DNA of 53,175 bases from Bacilli bacterium (GCA_017541325.1 JAFXZI010000013.1:1-53175), one strand, 5' to 3'. Shown: positions 1-9,866, counted from the stretch's first letter. Notes: a model not told the origin generated them from the letters alone. Numbers and translations: made by a program.

Positions 1-1
1 A

Positions 2-487
2 AATGAGTTTATTGATAAAGTTGATAAAGAAACTGCAAAAGATATCTTAAATCCTGTTAAAAAAGGTCTTATTAAGCAATATAAAGATGAAGATATAGAT
101 AATCTATCTACTTATTCAAAAGAACTTGCTGAAGATAATATAAGGAAGGATTTAGAGATTAAATCACTCACTGAAGAAGTTAATAGTTTTAGATCTGGTA
201 AAGCATATAAAGAACAAAATAAAATTATAGCTAATCAAAAAATTATCATTAATCAAAAAGATAATGAAATCAATACTTGGAAGAATAAATTTGAAGAATT
301 AGCAGAGGAATTTAAGATGTTTAAGAAAAGAATTCAAGATAAAATATTCTCACTAACAACCAAAATATTTGATATTCTTCATATACCTTATTCTTGGTAT
401 GAAGCAAATGATATTGATTATGCTATTGATACTACAAGAGATTATTTAAAGAAACATTCAAAATCTAAAGATGAATTAGAGAGATGA
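2..487 (+). CDS. Probable MobV/Pre-type relaxase, C-terminal part (5' truncated by window)
   Basis: An open frame enters from the left edge and stops at TGA 485-487, giving 161 residues. It is Lys/Glu/Asn-rich and strongly heptad-like (for example IKSLTEEVNSF and QKIIINQKDNEINTWKNK), then ends in a short globular tail containing IPYSWYEANDIDYAID. Plasmid mobilisation/recombination proteins of the MobV (Pre/Mob) family carry exactly such a coiled-coil tail behind their N-terminal relaxase domain. It lies 84 bases before a tyrosine integrase on the same strand, which suits a mobilisable integrated element. The catalytic domain is outside the window, so another coiled-coil protein of the element cannot be excluded. 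Confidence 0.5.
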   Translation, partial: NEFIDKVDKETAKDILNPVKKGLIKQYKDEDIDNLSTYSKELAEDNIRKDLEIKSLTEEVNSFRSGKAYKEQNKIIANQKIIINQKDNEINTWKNKFEELAEEFKMFKKRIQDKIFSLTTKIFDILHIPYSWYEANDIDYAIDTTRDYLKKHSKSKDELER

Positions 488-571
488 TTTATAATATTAT
501 CAGTTTATATGGTAAAATAATATTGTTACGAACTGGTATATTTATAAATTCCAACAAAGGAGGAACGATAT

Positions 572-1690
572 ATGGGAATATATAAATTACCTAAAAATCA
601 ATGGACTAAAGATGGTCGTAAATATAAATATTATTGGAATGAAAAAGATAAGAGCGGAAAATGGAAAAAGAAATTTTCACAAGCATATAAAACTAAACTA
701 GATGCAATGAATGCTGAAAGAGAGTTTTTAAATAATAAGGTTGAGTTTGGTGGAGATATGGATATGACATTTGGTACTCTTACCGACCAATATATTGAAT
801 CACAAAAAAATAAAGTTCGAAGAAGAACTATGGAAACATATTTAAAAAGAAGAAGATATTTTACTAGTTTTGAAAATGTTAAGTTAAAAGATATGGATGG
901 TAATCTATATCATAAGTTTCAGCAAGAGCTATGGGATAAGCCTATTAAATGTTCTAGTAGAAACGATATTCAAAAATTTCTTAAGATTATTCTTAACTGG
1001 GGTATGAAAATGTACGATATCAATTTAATGCGTTTTTATAAGAAAATAGAATTCTTCAAAGATCCAAATGAGATGAAAGAAGAAAAAGATGTTTATACCT
1101 TTGAAGAATTTCAAAAATATATTATGGGTGCTACTAATCTAAATGATAAAACAATGTTTGAAATGTTATATTATTGTGGATTGCGTCGTGGTGAATGTCG
1201 TGGACTACAATGGTCTGATATAGATTGGAATAATAAATTAGTATCTATTACTAAACAAGCTAATAGCGTTAAAGATAGTCAAAAATATTATGAACTAACA
1301 CCACCTAAAACTCAAAAGAGTATTAGAACATTACCTCTTACTGATGTCTTATACAATGACTTAGTAAATCTTTATTATGAGAAAAAGAAATACTACGGAT
1401 TTAACGAAAAATGGTTTATCTTTGGAGAATTAGATCCATTAACATTTGGTATGATGCATAGAATAAATAAAAGAATTGCTGAAAGTGCAGATATTAGAAG
1501 AATACCACTACACTCTTTTAGACATAGTTGTGCATCTCTATTAATAAATACAGGACAACCAGTAACAACTGTATCTAAGTATTTAGGACATGCTAGTACT
1601 AAAGAAACTTTAGATACCTATGCTCATATGTTTCCAAATAATCTTACTAACGTAAAAAATACCATAGATAATTTAAATCTAGGTATTTAG
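572..1690 (+). CDS. Tyrosine recombinase/integrase of an integrated mobile element
   Basis: This 372-aa protein is a phage/ICE-type tyrosine integrase that would cut and rejoin DNA at attachment sites. Residues 1-60 form an AP2-like arm-binding domain (GRKYKYYWNEKDKSGKWKKK). Residues 65-160 form the SAM-like core-binding domain. The catalytic domain follows, with R205 in CGLRRGE, a hairpin Lys near 246 (TPPKTQKS), H314 and R317 in HSFRH, H340 in YLGH and the nucleophile Y350 in DTYAH. All catalytic residues are present and the length is typical, so it looks active. GGAGG lies 8 bases before the ATG. As in many integrated elements, the gene sits at the element's end, followed by repeats and then chromosomal genes on the other strand. 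Confidence 0.95.
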   Translation: MGIYKLPKNQWTKDGRKYKYYWNEKDKSGKWKKKFSQAYKTKLDAMNAEREFLNNKVEFGGDMDMTFGTLTDQYIESQKNKVRRRTMETYLKRRRYFTSFENVKLKDMDGNLYHKFQQELWDKPIKCSSRNDIQKFLKIILNWGMKMYDINLMRFYKKIEFFKDPNEMKEEKDVYTFEEFQKYIMGATNLNDKTMFEMLYYCGLRRGECRGLQWSDIDWNNKLVSITKQANSVKDSQKYYELTPPKTQKSIRTLPLTDVLYNDLVNLYYEKKKYYGFNEKWFIFGELDPLTFGMMHRINKRIAESADIRRIPLHSFRHSCASLLINTGQPVTTVSKYLGHASTKETLDTYAHMFPNNLTNVKNTIDNLNLGI

Positions 1691-1713
1691 ATAAACTTAA
1701 ATAAAAAATAAAT

Positions 1714-1756
1714 TTGGTATCTGAAAATAGGTTTTTGGTATCTGGCTTGGTATCTA
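1714..1756 (+). repeat. Three TTGGTATCT repeats, candidate integrase arm-binding sites
   Basis: TTGGTATCTG occurs at 1714-1723 and 1735-1744, and TTGGTATCTA at 1747-1756, within 70 bases of the integrase stop. Short direct repeats placed between an integrase gene and the element's end are typical arm-type sites for the integrase N-terminal domain. That role is inferred from position and repetition. Confidence 0.55.
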
Positions 1757-1916
1757 GAAAAAATTAAAAACCTCAGAAAACCTTATAAAACAAAAAGTGT
1801 TCCCTCTTTCGAGGGAACTTCAGGGGGTTTTGGTTGAATTACACTATCACATTAAGACCGTAATAGTGTTTCATCTTACATAAAGATTATTGTCTATCTT
1901 TATGTAATTTAATAAT
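1757..1916. other. Element/chromosome junction region with three hairpins (attachment site candidate)
   Basis: No gene is seen here. A perfect 8-bp hairpin, GTTCCCTC/GAGGGAAC with loop TTTC, lies at 1799-1818. It is followed by a G-rich stretch at about 1823-1827 and two more inverted repeats: ACACTAT/ATAGTGT at about 1841-1870, and ACATAAAGAT/ATCTTTATGT at about 1877-1905. The element should end somewhere in this stretch, because recG on the other strand is an ordinary chromosomal gene. The exact core cannot be fixed without the other end of the element or an empty site. Confidence 0.4.
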
Positions 1917-1924
1917 AATATAGA

Positions 1925-1960
1925 ATATAAAAAAAATCAATTCTTTTTATTGAACTGATT
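1925..1960 (-). terminator. recG intrinsic terminator
   Basis: On the minus strand AATCAGTTC pairs with GAATTGATT (one G-U pair) and is followed by a run of T directly after the recG stop codon. Confidence 0.8.
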
Positions 1961-1963
1961 TTA

Positions 1964-3961
1964 TTATTTTACATCTATTTTTTCTATTAACCTTATTTTT
2001 AAAGGATTAGAATCTTCTTCTTTATTTTTTAAAAATTCTAGTGAGTCTTTTTTAGCTTGAGATAGAATCTTATAATCAGATTTTAGATTTGCTATTTTGA
2101 AGTTCATATCTCCAGATTGTTTAGTTCCAAAAATATCTCCTGCACCTCTTAGTTTAAAGTCTTCCTCAGCAATTTCAAATCCATCATTAGTATTTTCCAT
2201 TATTTCTAGTCTTTTAACATCTTCTATATCACTTATCAAAACACATTTAGACTCTAGTTCACTACGTCCTACTCTTCCTCTTAATTGGTGAAGTGTAGAA
2301 AGTCCAAATCTATTAGCATCAAATATAACCATCATAGTTGCATTTGGTACATCTACTCCTACTTCAATTACAGTAGTACTTATTAGAATATTTACTTTAT
2401 TTTGTTTAAATTCGTTCATGATTAGATCTTTTGCTTGAGATGCCATTTTACCATGAACAATATCAATATTATATTTAGATCCAAAAGCTAGATTCATTTT
2501 ATCTCTTAAATTATATACAGTAGTTAAATCAATATTATCAGATTCTTCTATTAATGGTGCGATTACATATACTTGATGTTTAGCTTTTAATTCTTCATAC
2601 ATCATAGAAAGTACATCTTTTACTTCACTTGTATTTTTAACAACTGTTTTAACCGGTTTTCTTCCCTTTGGCATTTCTTTTATTATAGATACATCCATAT
2701 CTCCATATATAGTTAGTGCATAAGTTCTTGGTATTGGAGTAGCACTCATATATAAAACATCTGGTTTTTTACCTTTATTTTTTAGATTTGCTCTTTGATT
2801 AACCCCAAAACGATGTTGTTCATCTGTTATTACTAAACCTAAGTTATTATATTCTACTTCATCTTGGATTAAAGCATGAGTTCCAATTACTATATTAATA
2901 GATCCATCTTTTAAACCATCATAAATAGGTTTCTTATCTTTCTTTGTAATAGATCCAGTAAGAAGTTCTACATTAACTTTTTTACCCTTAAATAGGCTTT
3001 TAAAGTTATTGTAGTGTTGAATAGCTAGTATCTCAGTTGGTGCCATTAAAGCAGATTGATATCCACATAGTGCATTATAATACATTGCAAGAAATGCTAC
3101 TATAGTTTTACCTGAACCAACATCTCCTTCAATGATACGATTCATCTTTTTACTACTATTCATATCATCTATTATTTCTTTTAATACATTTTTTTGATCT
3201 CCTGTAAGTTCAAAAGATAAACTTTTAATAATATCATCTAATAAAGATATATCTCCAGATCTTGCTATTCCTGCTTCTTTCTTTTCATTTTGAAGTCTTA
3301 GATAGTTTACTTTAAACATAAATTCAAATAATTCTTCATATTTAAGTCTTATACTAGCTTCCTTTATCTTATCGAAGTTAGGTGGATTATGGATTATATT
3401 AAGTGCAGTTTTTTTATTAGAAAAATCATATTTATCCATTAAATATTTTGGAATATTATCTTCTATATCATTTCCATATTTTAATAAACAAGTATTAATA
3501 TAATTACTTAAATTTTTTTGAGTAAGTCCACTTGTACTATGATATACTGGTTCTATTTTATCTTCTTTTGATAAAGTACCAAACTTTATATCAGATGCAC
3601 TAATAATATTTTTAGTTTTATCATATTTACCGATTACAATAACACTAGTACCAATAGTAAGTTGTGGTTTTAAAAATGCTCTATTAAAGATAGATACGCC
3701 TATAGGACCATTTGGACTAGCTAGTCTAAAGTTTAACTTATTAAGTCCTCCTTTAAATCTTACTATTAAAGGTATACTTTCTACTTTACCATCCATTATA
3801 ACTTTTTCGTCTTCTTCTATATTATCTAAGTTACTACGTTTTAAAACATCGTATCTAAATGGGTAATGTGTTACTAAATCATCTACTGTAAATATCCCAA
3901 TTTTATTAAATAAAAGTTCAGTTTTAGGTCCGATTCCTTTTACTTCTGACAGATTAACCAT
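1964..3961 (-). CDS. recG: ATP-dependent DNA helicase RecG
   Basis: RecG remodels stalled forks and Holliday junctions. The 665-aa protein has an N-terminal wedge/OB region (about 55-140, VIMDGKVESIP) and helicase motif I GDVGSGKT near 280. Motif II is DEQH near 378 (ITDEQHRFGV), motif III is SATPIPRT, and motif VI is HQLRGRVGRS. The C-terminal block RGAGDIFGTKQSG is characteristic of the family. A GTG at 3970 and an ATG at 3967 are also in frame. AGGAAG sits 8 bases before the ATG at 3961 but abuts the GTG, so 3961 is preferred. The gene stands alone between two terminators. Confidence 0.97.
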   Translation of the reverse strand: MVNLSEVKGIGPKTELLFNKIGIFTVDDLVTHYPFRYDVLKRSNLDNIEEDEKVIMDGKVESIPLIVRFKGGLNKLNFRLASPNGPIGVSIFNRAFLKPQLTIGTSVIVIGKYDKTKNIISASDIKFGTLSKEDKIEPVYHSTSGLTQKNLSNYINTCLLKYGNDIEDNIPKYLMDKYDFSNKKTALNIIHNPPNFDKIKEASIRLKYEELFEFMFKVNYLRLQNEKKEAGIARSGDISLLDDIIKSLSFELTGDQKNVLKEIIDDMNSSKKMNRIIEGDVGSGKTIVAFLAMYYNALCGYQSALMAPTEILAIQHYNNFKSLFKGKKVNVELLTGSITKKDKKPIYDGLKDGSINIVIGTHALIQDEVEYNNLGLVITDEQHRFGVNQRANLKNKGKKPDVLYMSATPIPRTYALTIYGDMDVSIIKEMPKGRKPVKTVVKNTSEVKDVLSMMYEELKAKHQVYVIAPLIEESDNIDLTTVYNLRDKMNLAFGSKYNIDIVHGKMASQAKDLIMNEFKQNKVNILISTTVIEVGVDVPNATMMVIFDANRFGLSTLHQLRGRVGRSELESKCVLISDIEDVKRLEIMENTNDGFEIAEEDFKLRGAGDIFGTKQSGDMNFKIANLKSDYKILSQAKKDSLEFLKNKEEDSNPLKIRLIEKIDVK

Positions 3962-4007
3962 TCCCATCACTTCCTGCCGTATATTATATCATAAAATCTT
4001 TATTTTA

Positions 4008-4042
4008 AAAAGAAAAAAGATTCTTTTTTTAAGAATCTTTTT
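4008..4042 (-). terminator. PFOR intrinsic terminator
   Basis: AAAGATTCTT and AAGAATCTTT form a stem with a T-rich tail on the minus strand. The stem overlaps the last codons of the oxidoreductase gene. Confidence 0.8.
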
Positions 4043-7000
4043 TATCTAAACTTTCATAGAATTCGTATCTCATCTTAGCATTTTCTTCATTTTGATTATA
4101 AAGTTCATCTGCTTTATCTGGATTAATCTTTTGTAGATTACGATATCTTGATTCACCTAGTAAGAAGTCTTTATATCCATTAAATTCTGCTTTAGAGTCT
4201 AACTTAAATTCTTTAGTTTCAGGATTATATCTAAATATTGGGAAGTATCCTACTTGAGTAGCAATGCGCTCCTCTTCAATAGAATTACTCATTCCTTTTA
4301 ATATTCCTTGTGCAATACATGGAGCATAAGCAATTACTATAGATGGTCCATTATAATTTTTAGCTTCATTTAATGTATTTATTGCTTGTTGCATATTAGC
4401 ACCAAGTGATATTGTACCTACATATACATGTGGATAAGTAAGAGCAATCTTTGCTAAGTCTTTCTTAGCATTTTCTTTACCAGCTGATGTAAACTTAGCA
4501 ATACTTCCTACTTTACTTGATTTAGAAGATTGTCCTCCAGTATTAGAATATACTTCTGTATCAAGTACTAAGATATTAATATTTTCTCTATTAGAAATTA
4601 CATGATCTAGTCCATTAAATCCTATATCATATGCCCAACCATCTCCTCCAATAATCCAGAAAGATTTGGTTTTGATAAAGTCTTTCATTTCTTTTAATTC
4701 TTTAATCTTTAAGTTATCTACTGCTTCATATAATAGACAACTGTTTTCATATGTAGGATTCTTATAGTAACTTGCACATATCTCTTGATAAGTTTTTGGA
4801 ATACTATTAATATTTTCTTCAATAATACTTCTAATCTTATCTTTACGAATTCGATCTGCAACTTCCATACCAAATCCAAATTCAGCATTATCTTCGAAAA
4901 GTGAATTTGCCCAAGGTACAGAGTAAGGTGTAGCTGGAATTCCTCCACCATAAATTGATGAACATCCAGTAGCATTACTAATTACTAATTCATTTCCAAA
5001 TAATTGACTTAATAATTTAATATATGGAGTTTCTCCACATCCTGCACAAGCACCACTATATTCGAACTTAGGTTTAATAAATTGACTTCCCTTAACAGTA
5101 TTTGGATTGAATATATTCTTTTTCTCCGCAATATTTGTAAATAAATACTCATTATTCTTAATATTTGCTTCTGTTCTAACTTCTTCAGCAGGTTTAAGAT
5201 TAAGAGCTTTATCTCCTCTTTTACCAGGACAAGTATTTACACATAGTCCACATCCAGTACAGTTTTCTATATTAATACCAATTATAAACTTAAAGTTTTG
5301 ATTTGGAATATTAGCAGGAATTGCTTTTTCTTTTAATTCATCTGGTAATTTCTCAAATTCCTCTTCATCAATTATAAATGGTCTAATTACACCATGAGGA
5401 CAAACGAATGAGCATTGGTTACAAGTAATACATTTAGAAGAATCATATGTTGGTAACATATCAGCAATATCCTTCTTAATATCTTTACTCTTTCCACCTT
5501 CAAAAGTACCATCTATATATTCTTCTACTTCAGATACTCTTAATTTATCTCCCATTTTAGCATCTATTAAATCAAATATAGTTTTCTTATAGTCAGCTTT
5601 CTTATTAAGTTCCATCTTAGATGTATCTACTTCTACAAGATTTTCTATAGCTTGATCTATAGCTTTTATATTTTTCTCTACTACATCTGGTCCTTTATTA
5701 CCAAATAAAGATTCTAGATTTTCTTTTAGTTTTTCTTCAGCAAACTTAAATGGAATAATCTTACTTAACTTAAATATAATAGTTTCCATTATAGTATTAA
5801 TTTTATTACCTAGACCTACATCAAATGATACTTTAGTAGCATTTACCATGTACATCTTAATATTCTTTTCTTTAATTATCTTTTTATCTCTATTAGTCAT
5901 AGAGTTAAATAATTCTTCTTGTGTTTTAGTAGTATTAATAACAAAAGTACCATTTTCTTCTATATTATCTAACATATAATATTTATTTAAATAATTATCT
6001 TTTGTACAAACTACTAGAGATGGATGATTTACATAATATGTACTTCTAATTGGTTTCTTAGAAAATCTTAAATGACATCTAGTAAGTCCTCCACTCTTTT
6101 TAGAGTCATATTCAAAATATCCTTGAGTATATGCTTCAGTATTAGTACCAGTTATCTTAATAATATCTTTAGATGCAGTAACCATTCCATCTGATCCAAA
6201 TCCATATATTAAGATTTCATGAGCTCCATTAGTATAGTCAAATTTCTTTTCTTTTAAACTCTTATTAGTTACATCATCAAATATACCAATAGTAAATCCA
6301 TTAAATTTCTTAGTACTATCTAGAAAATCATATACTGCTTTTATTTGATATGGAGTAGTATTCTTACTAGATAGTCCATATCTACCACCAACAATATCTA
6401 TATTTTTACCTTTTAAAGCATCTAGTACATCTAAATATAGAGGTTCTGCAGAACCATTTTCTTTTGTACGATCAAGTACTGCAATTTTCTCTACTGTTTT
6501 AGGAAGTACATTTAATAAATACTTACTACTGAATGGTCTATATAAATGAACTTCAATAAGTCCTAAATCTTCTCCATTTTTATTTAAATAATCAATTGTC
6601 TCTTTGATTGTTTCACATACTGAACCCATCGCTACTATAACTTTTCTAGCTTTTTTAGATCCATAATAATTAAATGGTTTATATTCTCTTCCTGTAATTA
6701 AACTAATCTCTTCCATATAATTATTAACAATATCTGGTAAATCATCATAGTATTTATTTCTTGCTTCACTTACTTGGAAGAAAATATCATCATTTTGATT
6801 TGTACCACGAGTAACTATATTGTTAGATAGTGCACGATTTTTAAAATCTTTTAGACTTTCTTCATTAATTAATTTCTTTACTTTATCCATATCAAGTAAT
6901 TCTACTTTTTGTAGTTCATGACTTGTTCTAAATCCATCAAAGAAATTTAAGAAAGGAATTTTTCCATCTAAAGATGCAAGATAAGCAATACTAGTTAAAT

Positions 7001-7445
7001 CCATTACTTGTTGAACAGATGAATTAGCAAGAATTGCAAAACCAGTTTGTCTTACTGCATAAATATCTTGATGATCTCCTAAAATAGATAATGAATGACT
7101 TGCTAGAGTTCTAGCCGCTACATTTATAACTCCTGGAAGCATTTCTCCTGCAATCTTATACATATTAGGAATCATTAATAACAATCCTTGTGATGCTGTA
7201 TAAGTAGATGCAATTGAACCATTTTGAAGAGCTCCATGAATCATTCCAGCAGCACCTGCTTCACTTTCCATTTCTACAACTTTTACTTGATCTCCATAAA
7301 AATTCTTTTTACCTTCACTACTCCATTTATCTATTAACTCTGCCATAGTAGAAGATGGAGTAATAGGATAAATTCCAGCTATTTCAGTAAAATTATAAGA
7401 AACATAACTACATGCTTCATTACCATCCATAATTTTATAACCCAT
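4029..7445 (-). CDS. nifJ: Pyruvate:ferredoxin (flavodoxin) oxidoreductase, single-chain
   Basis: This cytoplasmic enzyme converts pyruvate and CoA to acetyl-CoA, CO2 and reduced ferredoxin, the usual pyruvate-oxidising step of anaerobes. The 1138-aa chain has the full domain order. Domain I contains YPITPSSTMAE, and domain II follows near 255-400. Two [4Fe-4S] ferredoxin-type clusters come next, CITCNQCSFVCP at about 671-682 and CTGCGLCVNTCP at about 727-738. The thiamine diphosphate domain carries the ACAGCGETPY cysteines and GGDGWAYDIG near 933. Length matches single-chain PFOR. AGGAGG precedes the ATG. No ferredoxin gene is adjacent, and it is flanked by terminators, so it is monocistronic. 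Confidence 0.97.
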   Translation of the reverse strand: MGYKIMDGNEACSYVSYNFTEIAGIYPITPSSTMAELIDKWSSEGKKNFYGDQVKVVEMESEAGAAGMIHGALQNGSIASTYTASQGLLLMIPNMYKIAGEMLPGVINVAARTLASHSLSILGDHQDIYAVRQTGFAILANSSVQQVMDLTSIAYLASLDGKIPFLNFFDGFRTSHELQKVELLDMDKVKKLINEESLKDFKNRALSNNIVTRGTNQNDDIFFQVSEARNKYYDDLPDIVNNYMEEISLITGREYKPFNYYGSKKARKVIVAMGSVCETIKETIDYLNKNGEDLGLIEVHLYRPFSSKYLLNVLPKTVEKIAVLDRTKENGSAEPLYLDVLDALKGKNIDIVGGRYGLSSKNTTPYQIKAVYDFLDSTKKFNGFTIGIFDDVTNKSLKEKKFDYTNGAHEILIYGFGSDGMVTASKDIIKITGTNTEAYTQGYFEYDSKKSGGLTRCHLRFSKKPIRSTYYVNHPSLVVCTKDNYLNKYYMLDNIEENGTFVINTTKTQEELFNSMTNRDKKIIKEKNIKMYMVNATKVSFDVGLGNKINTIMETIIFKLSKIIPFKFAEEKLKENLESLFGNKGPDVVEKNIKAIDQAIENLVEVDTSKMELNKKADYKKTIFDLIDAKMGDKLRVSEVEEYIDGTFEGGKSKDIKKDIADMLPTYDSSKCITCNQCSFVCPHGVIRPFIIDEEEFEKLPDELKEKAIPANIPNQNFKFIIGINIENCTGCGLCVNTCPGKRGDKALNLKPAEEVRTEANIKNNEYLFTNIAEKKNIFNPNTVKGSQFIKPKFEYSGACAGCGETPYIKLLSQLFGNELVISNATGCSSIYGGGIPATPYSVPWANSLFEDNAEFGFGMEVADRIRKDKIRSIIEENINSIPKTYQEICASYYKNPTYENSCLLYEAVDNLKIKELKEMKDFIKTKSFWIIGGDGWAYDIGFNGLDHVISNRENINILVLDTEVYSNTGGQSSKSSKVGSIAKFTSAGKENAKKDLAKIALTYPHVYVGTISLGANMQQAINTLNEAKNYNGPSIVIAYAPCIAQGILKGMSNSIEEERIATQVGYFPIFRYNPETKEFKLDSKAEFNGYKDFLLGESRYRNLQKINPDKADELYNQNEENAKMRYEFYESLDKKDS

Positions 7446-7499
7446 AAAATATCCTCCTAACCTACTCTATAATTATATAATAAATATAAATAAATATAA

Positions 7500-7528
7500 A
7501 TAAAAAAAAGAGATTATTTAATCTCTTT
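7500..7528 (-). terminator. Terminator of the BIG2-repeat gene
   Basis: AAGAGATTA/TAATCTCTT hairpin followed by eight T on the minus strand, at the stop codon. Confidence 0.8.
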
Positions 7529-9866
7529 ATTTTACAGTTACTTTAAAGCCATAACTCTTTCCACCAATTTTAGCATATACAGTTGTACTTCCTTTTTTAA
7601 CACCTTTAAGATTAAACTTATTAGATGCAGTAGAAGTAGCAGTTACATAACCTTTATTTGCATATGTAAATGTTAAATCATTTTTTGTATAGAAAGTAGT
7701 CATTTGTGTTGCAGTTAAATTAGTAGTTATAGTAATTGCTTTTGTTTGACCAACTGTAAGCGTTTGTGCCGATATAGCATTTATTTTAGTTATACTTGGT
7801 TTTACTACCTTTATTGTACAAGTAGTACTTTTTCCACCAGCAGTTGCTGTGATAGTAGTTGTTCCAACTGCTTTAGTAGTTACTTTTCCACCTGCAACAG
7901 TTGCAACACTCTGATTTGATGAAGACCAAATAACAGTACTTCCTGATAGAGAATTTGCTGTTAAAGTTACGCTATTCCCTGCAGTAATGTTACCGGAGGG
8001 ACACCCCGATAATGAAAGTCCGTCTGTTACTTGGATAGTACAAGTAGTCTCTAACCCATTATCTGTTTCAGCAGTAATTACAACTGTACCAGTTCTTACA
8101 CCTTTAACAACTCCAGATGAAGAAACTGTTGCAATTGATGTATTATTTGATGACCATTTTATTCTAGCACTTGAATAATCTGATCTTGCTTTTAATGTAT
8201 ATGATTGATTTACTAAAATACTTGAAGGACAATTTGTAATATTTAATGAACTAGCACTAGTTCTTTCAACTGTTACAGCTGCAGTTGCTTTTTTACCTCC
8301 TGCAGATGCAGTTATTCTTGCATCTCCTGGTCCTACAGCAGTAACAACACCATTTTGGTCAACTCTTGCAACATTATTGTTACTTGAGCTCCATTTTACT
8401 GTATAGAAATCCTTCGCACTTGTTGGATTAAATGCTACGCTTAATGTTCTTGTAGAACCTTGTTTTAAAGTCAATTGAACTGTATTCATTTTTAAACTAT
8501 TTACTGCCATTGATCCTACAGAAATAGTACATGTTGCAGTCTTTCCATCATTAGTAGTTGCAGTAATAGTTGCAGTTCCTTTTCCTTTAGCAGTTACTGA
8601 TGTTCCACTAACAGAAAGAATATTACTATTTGAACTTGACCATTTAACTGATTGATTAGCAGTTGCTGGTGCAACAATTGCTGTTAGAGAAATACGATCT
8701 CCAACTTTTAATGATTTAACACATCCATTTATTTTTACACTAGATGCTGCTTTAGGATCTACTATAATAGTAGCTTTTGCACTTTTTCCATCATGTGTTG
8801 TTGCAGTAATAATTGCACGACCTTCAGATAAACCTGTTATTTTACCAGTATTATCAACAGATACAATTGATTCTTTATTACTCTTCCATGTTAATATTTT
8901 TAAAGCGTTAGCTGGACTAATCATTGGTTGTAATTGTCTAGTTTCACCAATACCAATAGTTTGATCAGTTAAAACAATTGTATCTACTAGGACTTCATCA
9001 CTTGTTACAGTTACAGTTGCACTAGATTTTCTACCGTCTGACTCAGTAACAACGATTTTAGTAGTTCCAGCATGTACCCCTGTAACTAATCCTGTTTCAT
9101 CTACTGTTGCAATTAATTCGTTATTAGATGACCAAGTAAATACATCATCTGATAAAACATTTTTAATTACTAATTGATGAGTACCATCTTTTTCTAAAGT
9201 AATACTTTCTTCTTTAAATATTAATTCAGTTTTATTAGTGTTTACTAATACACTTACTTTTTTAGATTTTTTACCATTAATACCTACCCAAATATTAGTA
9301 GTACCAACTCCAACACCAGTAACATTTCCACTATCATCAACAGATGCTACTTTAGCATTTTCAGAAGAATAAGTTAATTTATTTTTAACTTTTTCTTTAG
9401 CTGTTACTTTTATTGGCTCAGATTCTCCTATAATAACTGTAATATTTTTAGTGTTTACAGTATATTTATTAGCAGAACTAACTAATAATAGAATAATAAT
9501 TAATAAAATGAATACTATAATAATTGGAATTAAAAGTAACCATTTATTAAATTTCTTTTTACTACCTGTTCTATTATCATCAAATCCACCAAAACTTAAA
9601 TTATCATTATATGTTCCTTGATTATAATTTGGTTGTTCTTCATTATAAGAATTATAGTTGTTATAATTACCGTTTCCGTTATTATAATTTTGGTTGTTAT
9701 TGTTATTATAATCGTTATACATGTTATTATTTTGATTGTTTGGATTTCCGTTAGAAGTCATATTATTACTCATGTCTTGATTATAAGTTCCGTATGTATT
9801 GGTATTTGGATTTGGATTAGTATTATTATTATCATTATTTAACATACCACTGTCGTTTCCGTACAT
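7527..9866 (-). CDS. Membrane-anchored surface protein with eight BIG2-type Ig-like domains
   Basis: The 779-aa protein has three parts. Residues 1-100 are Asn/Tyr-rich low complexity without a signal peptide. A KKK-flanked hydrophobic helix lies at about 109-130 (LLLIPIIIVFILL). About eight repeats of 75-85 residues follow, each with the BIG2 pattern WSSxNxxIATVxxxGxVTGVxxGTxxIT. The topology is inferred as N-terminus inside and repeats outside, since no lipobox or LPXTG-like signal is present. BIG2 domains are common in bacterial adhesins and wall-exposed proteins. Cysteines near the start of repeats 4, 6 and 7 (NGC, TNC, SGC) recur with TCTI cysteines, which could form intradomain disulphides. 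Ligand unknown. It is monocistronic, with AGGTG upstream of the ATG. Confidence 0.85.
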   Translation of the reverse strand: MYGNDSGMLNNDNNNTNPNPNTNTYGTYNQDMSNNMTSNGNPNNQNNNMYNDYNNNNNQNYNNGNGNYNNYNSYNEEQPNYNQGTYNDNLSFGGFDDNRTGSKKKFNKWLLLIPIIIVFILLIIILLLVSSANKYTVNTKNITVIIGESEPIKVTAKEKVKNKLTYSSENAKVASVDDSGNVTGVGVGTTNIWVGINGKKSKKVSVLVNTNKTELIFKEESITLEKDGTHQLVIKNVLSDDVFTWSSNNELIATVDETGLVTGVHAGTTKIVVTESDGRKSSATVTVTSDEVLVDTIVLTDQTIGIGETRQLQPMISPANALKILTWKSNKESIVSVDNTGKITGLSEGRAIITATTHDGKSAKATIIVDPKAASSVKINGCVKSLKVGDRISLTAIVAPATANQSVKWSSSNSNILSVSGTSVTAKGKGTATITATTNDGKTATCTISVGSMAVNSLKMNTVQLTLKQGSTRTLSVAFNPTSAKDFYTVKWSSSNNNVARVDQNGVVTAVGPGDARITASAGGKKATAAVTVERTSASSLNITNCPSSILVNQSYTLKARSDYSSARIKWSSNNTSIATVSSSGVVKGVRTGTVVITAETDNGLETTCTIQVTDGLSLSGCPSGNITAGNSVTLTANSLSGSTVIWSSSNQSVATVAGGKVTTKAVGTTTITATAGGKSTTCTIKVVKPSITKINAISAQTLTVGQTKAITITTNLTATQMTTFYTKNDLTFTYANKGYVTATSTASNKFNLKGVKKGSTTVYAKIGGKSYGFKVTVK

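Noticed and set aside
9618-9842. Ile/Val-rich open frame on the plus strand
   Set aside because: It is the reverse complement of the Asn-rich head of the BIG2 protein (AAT read as ATT), so the composition is an artefact.
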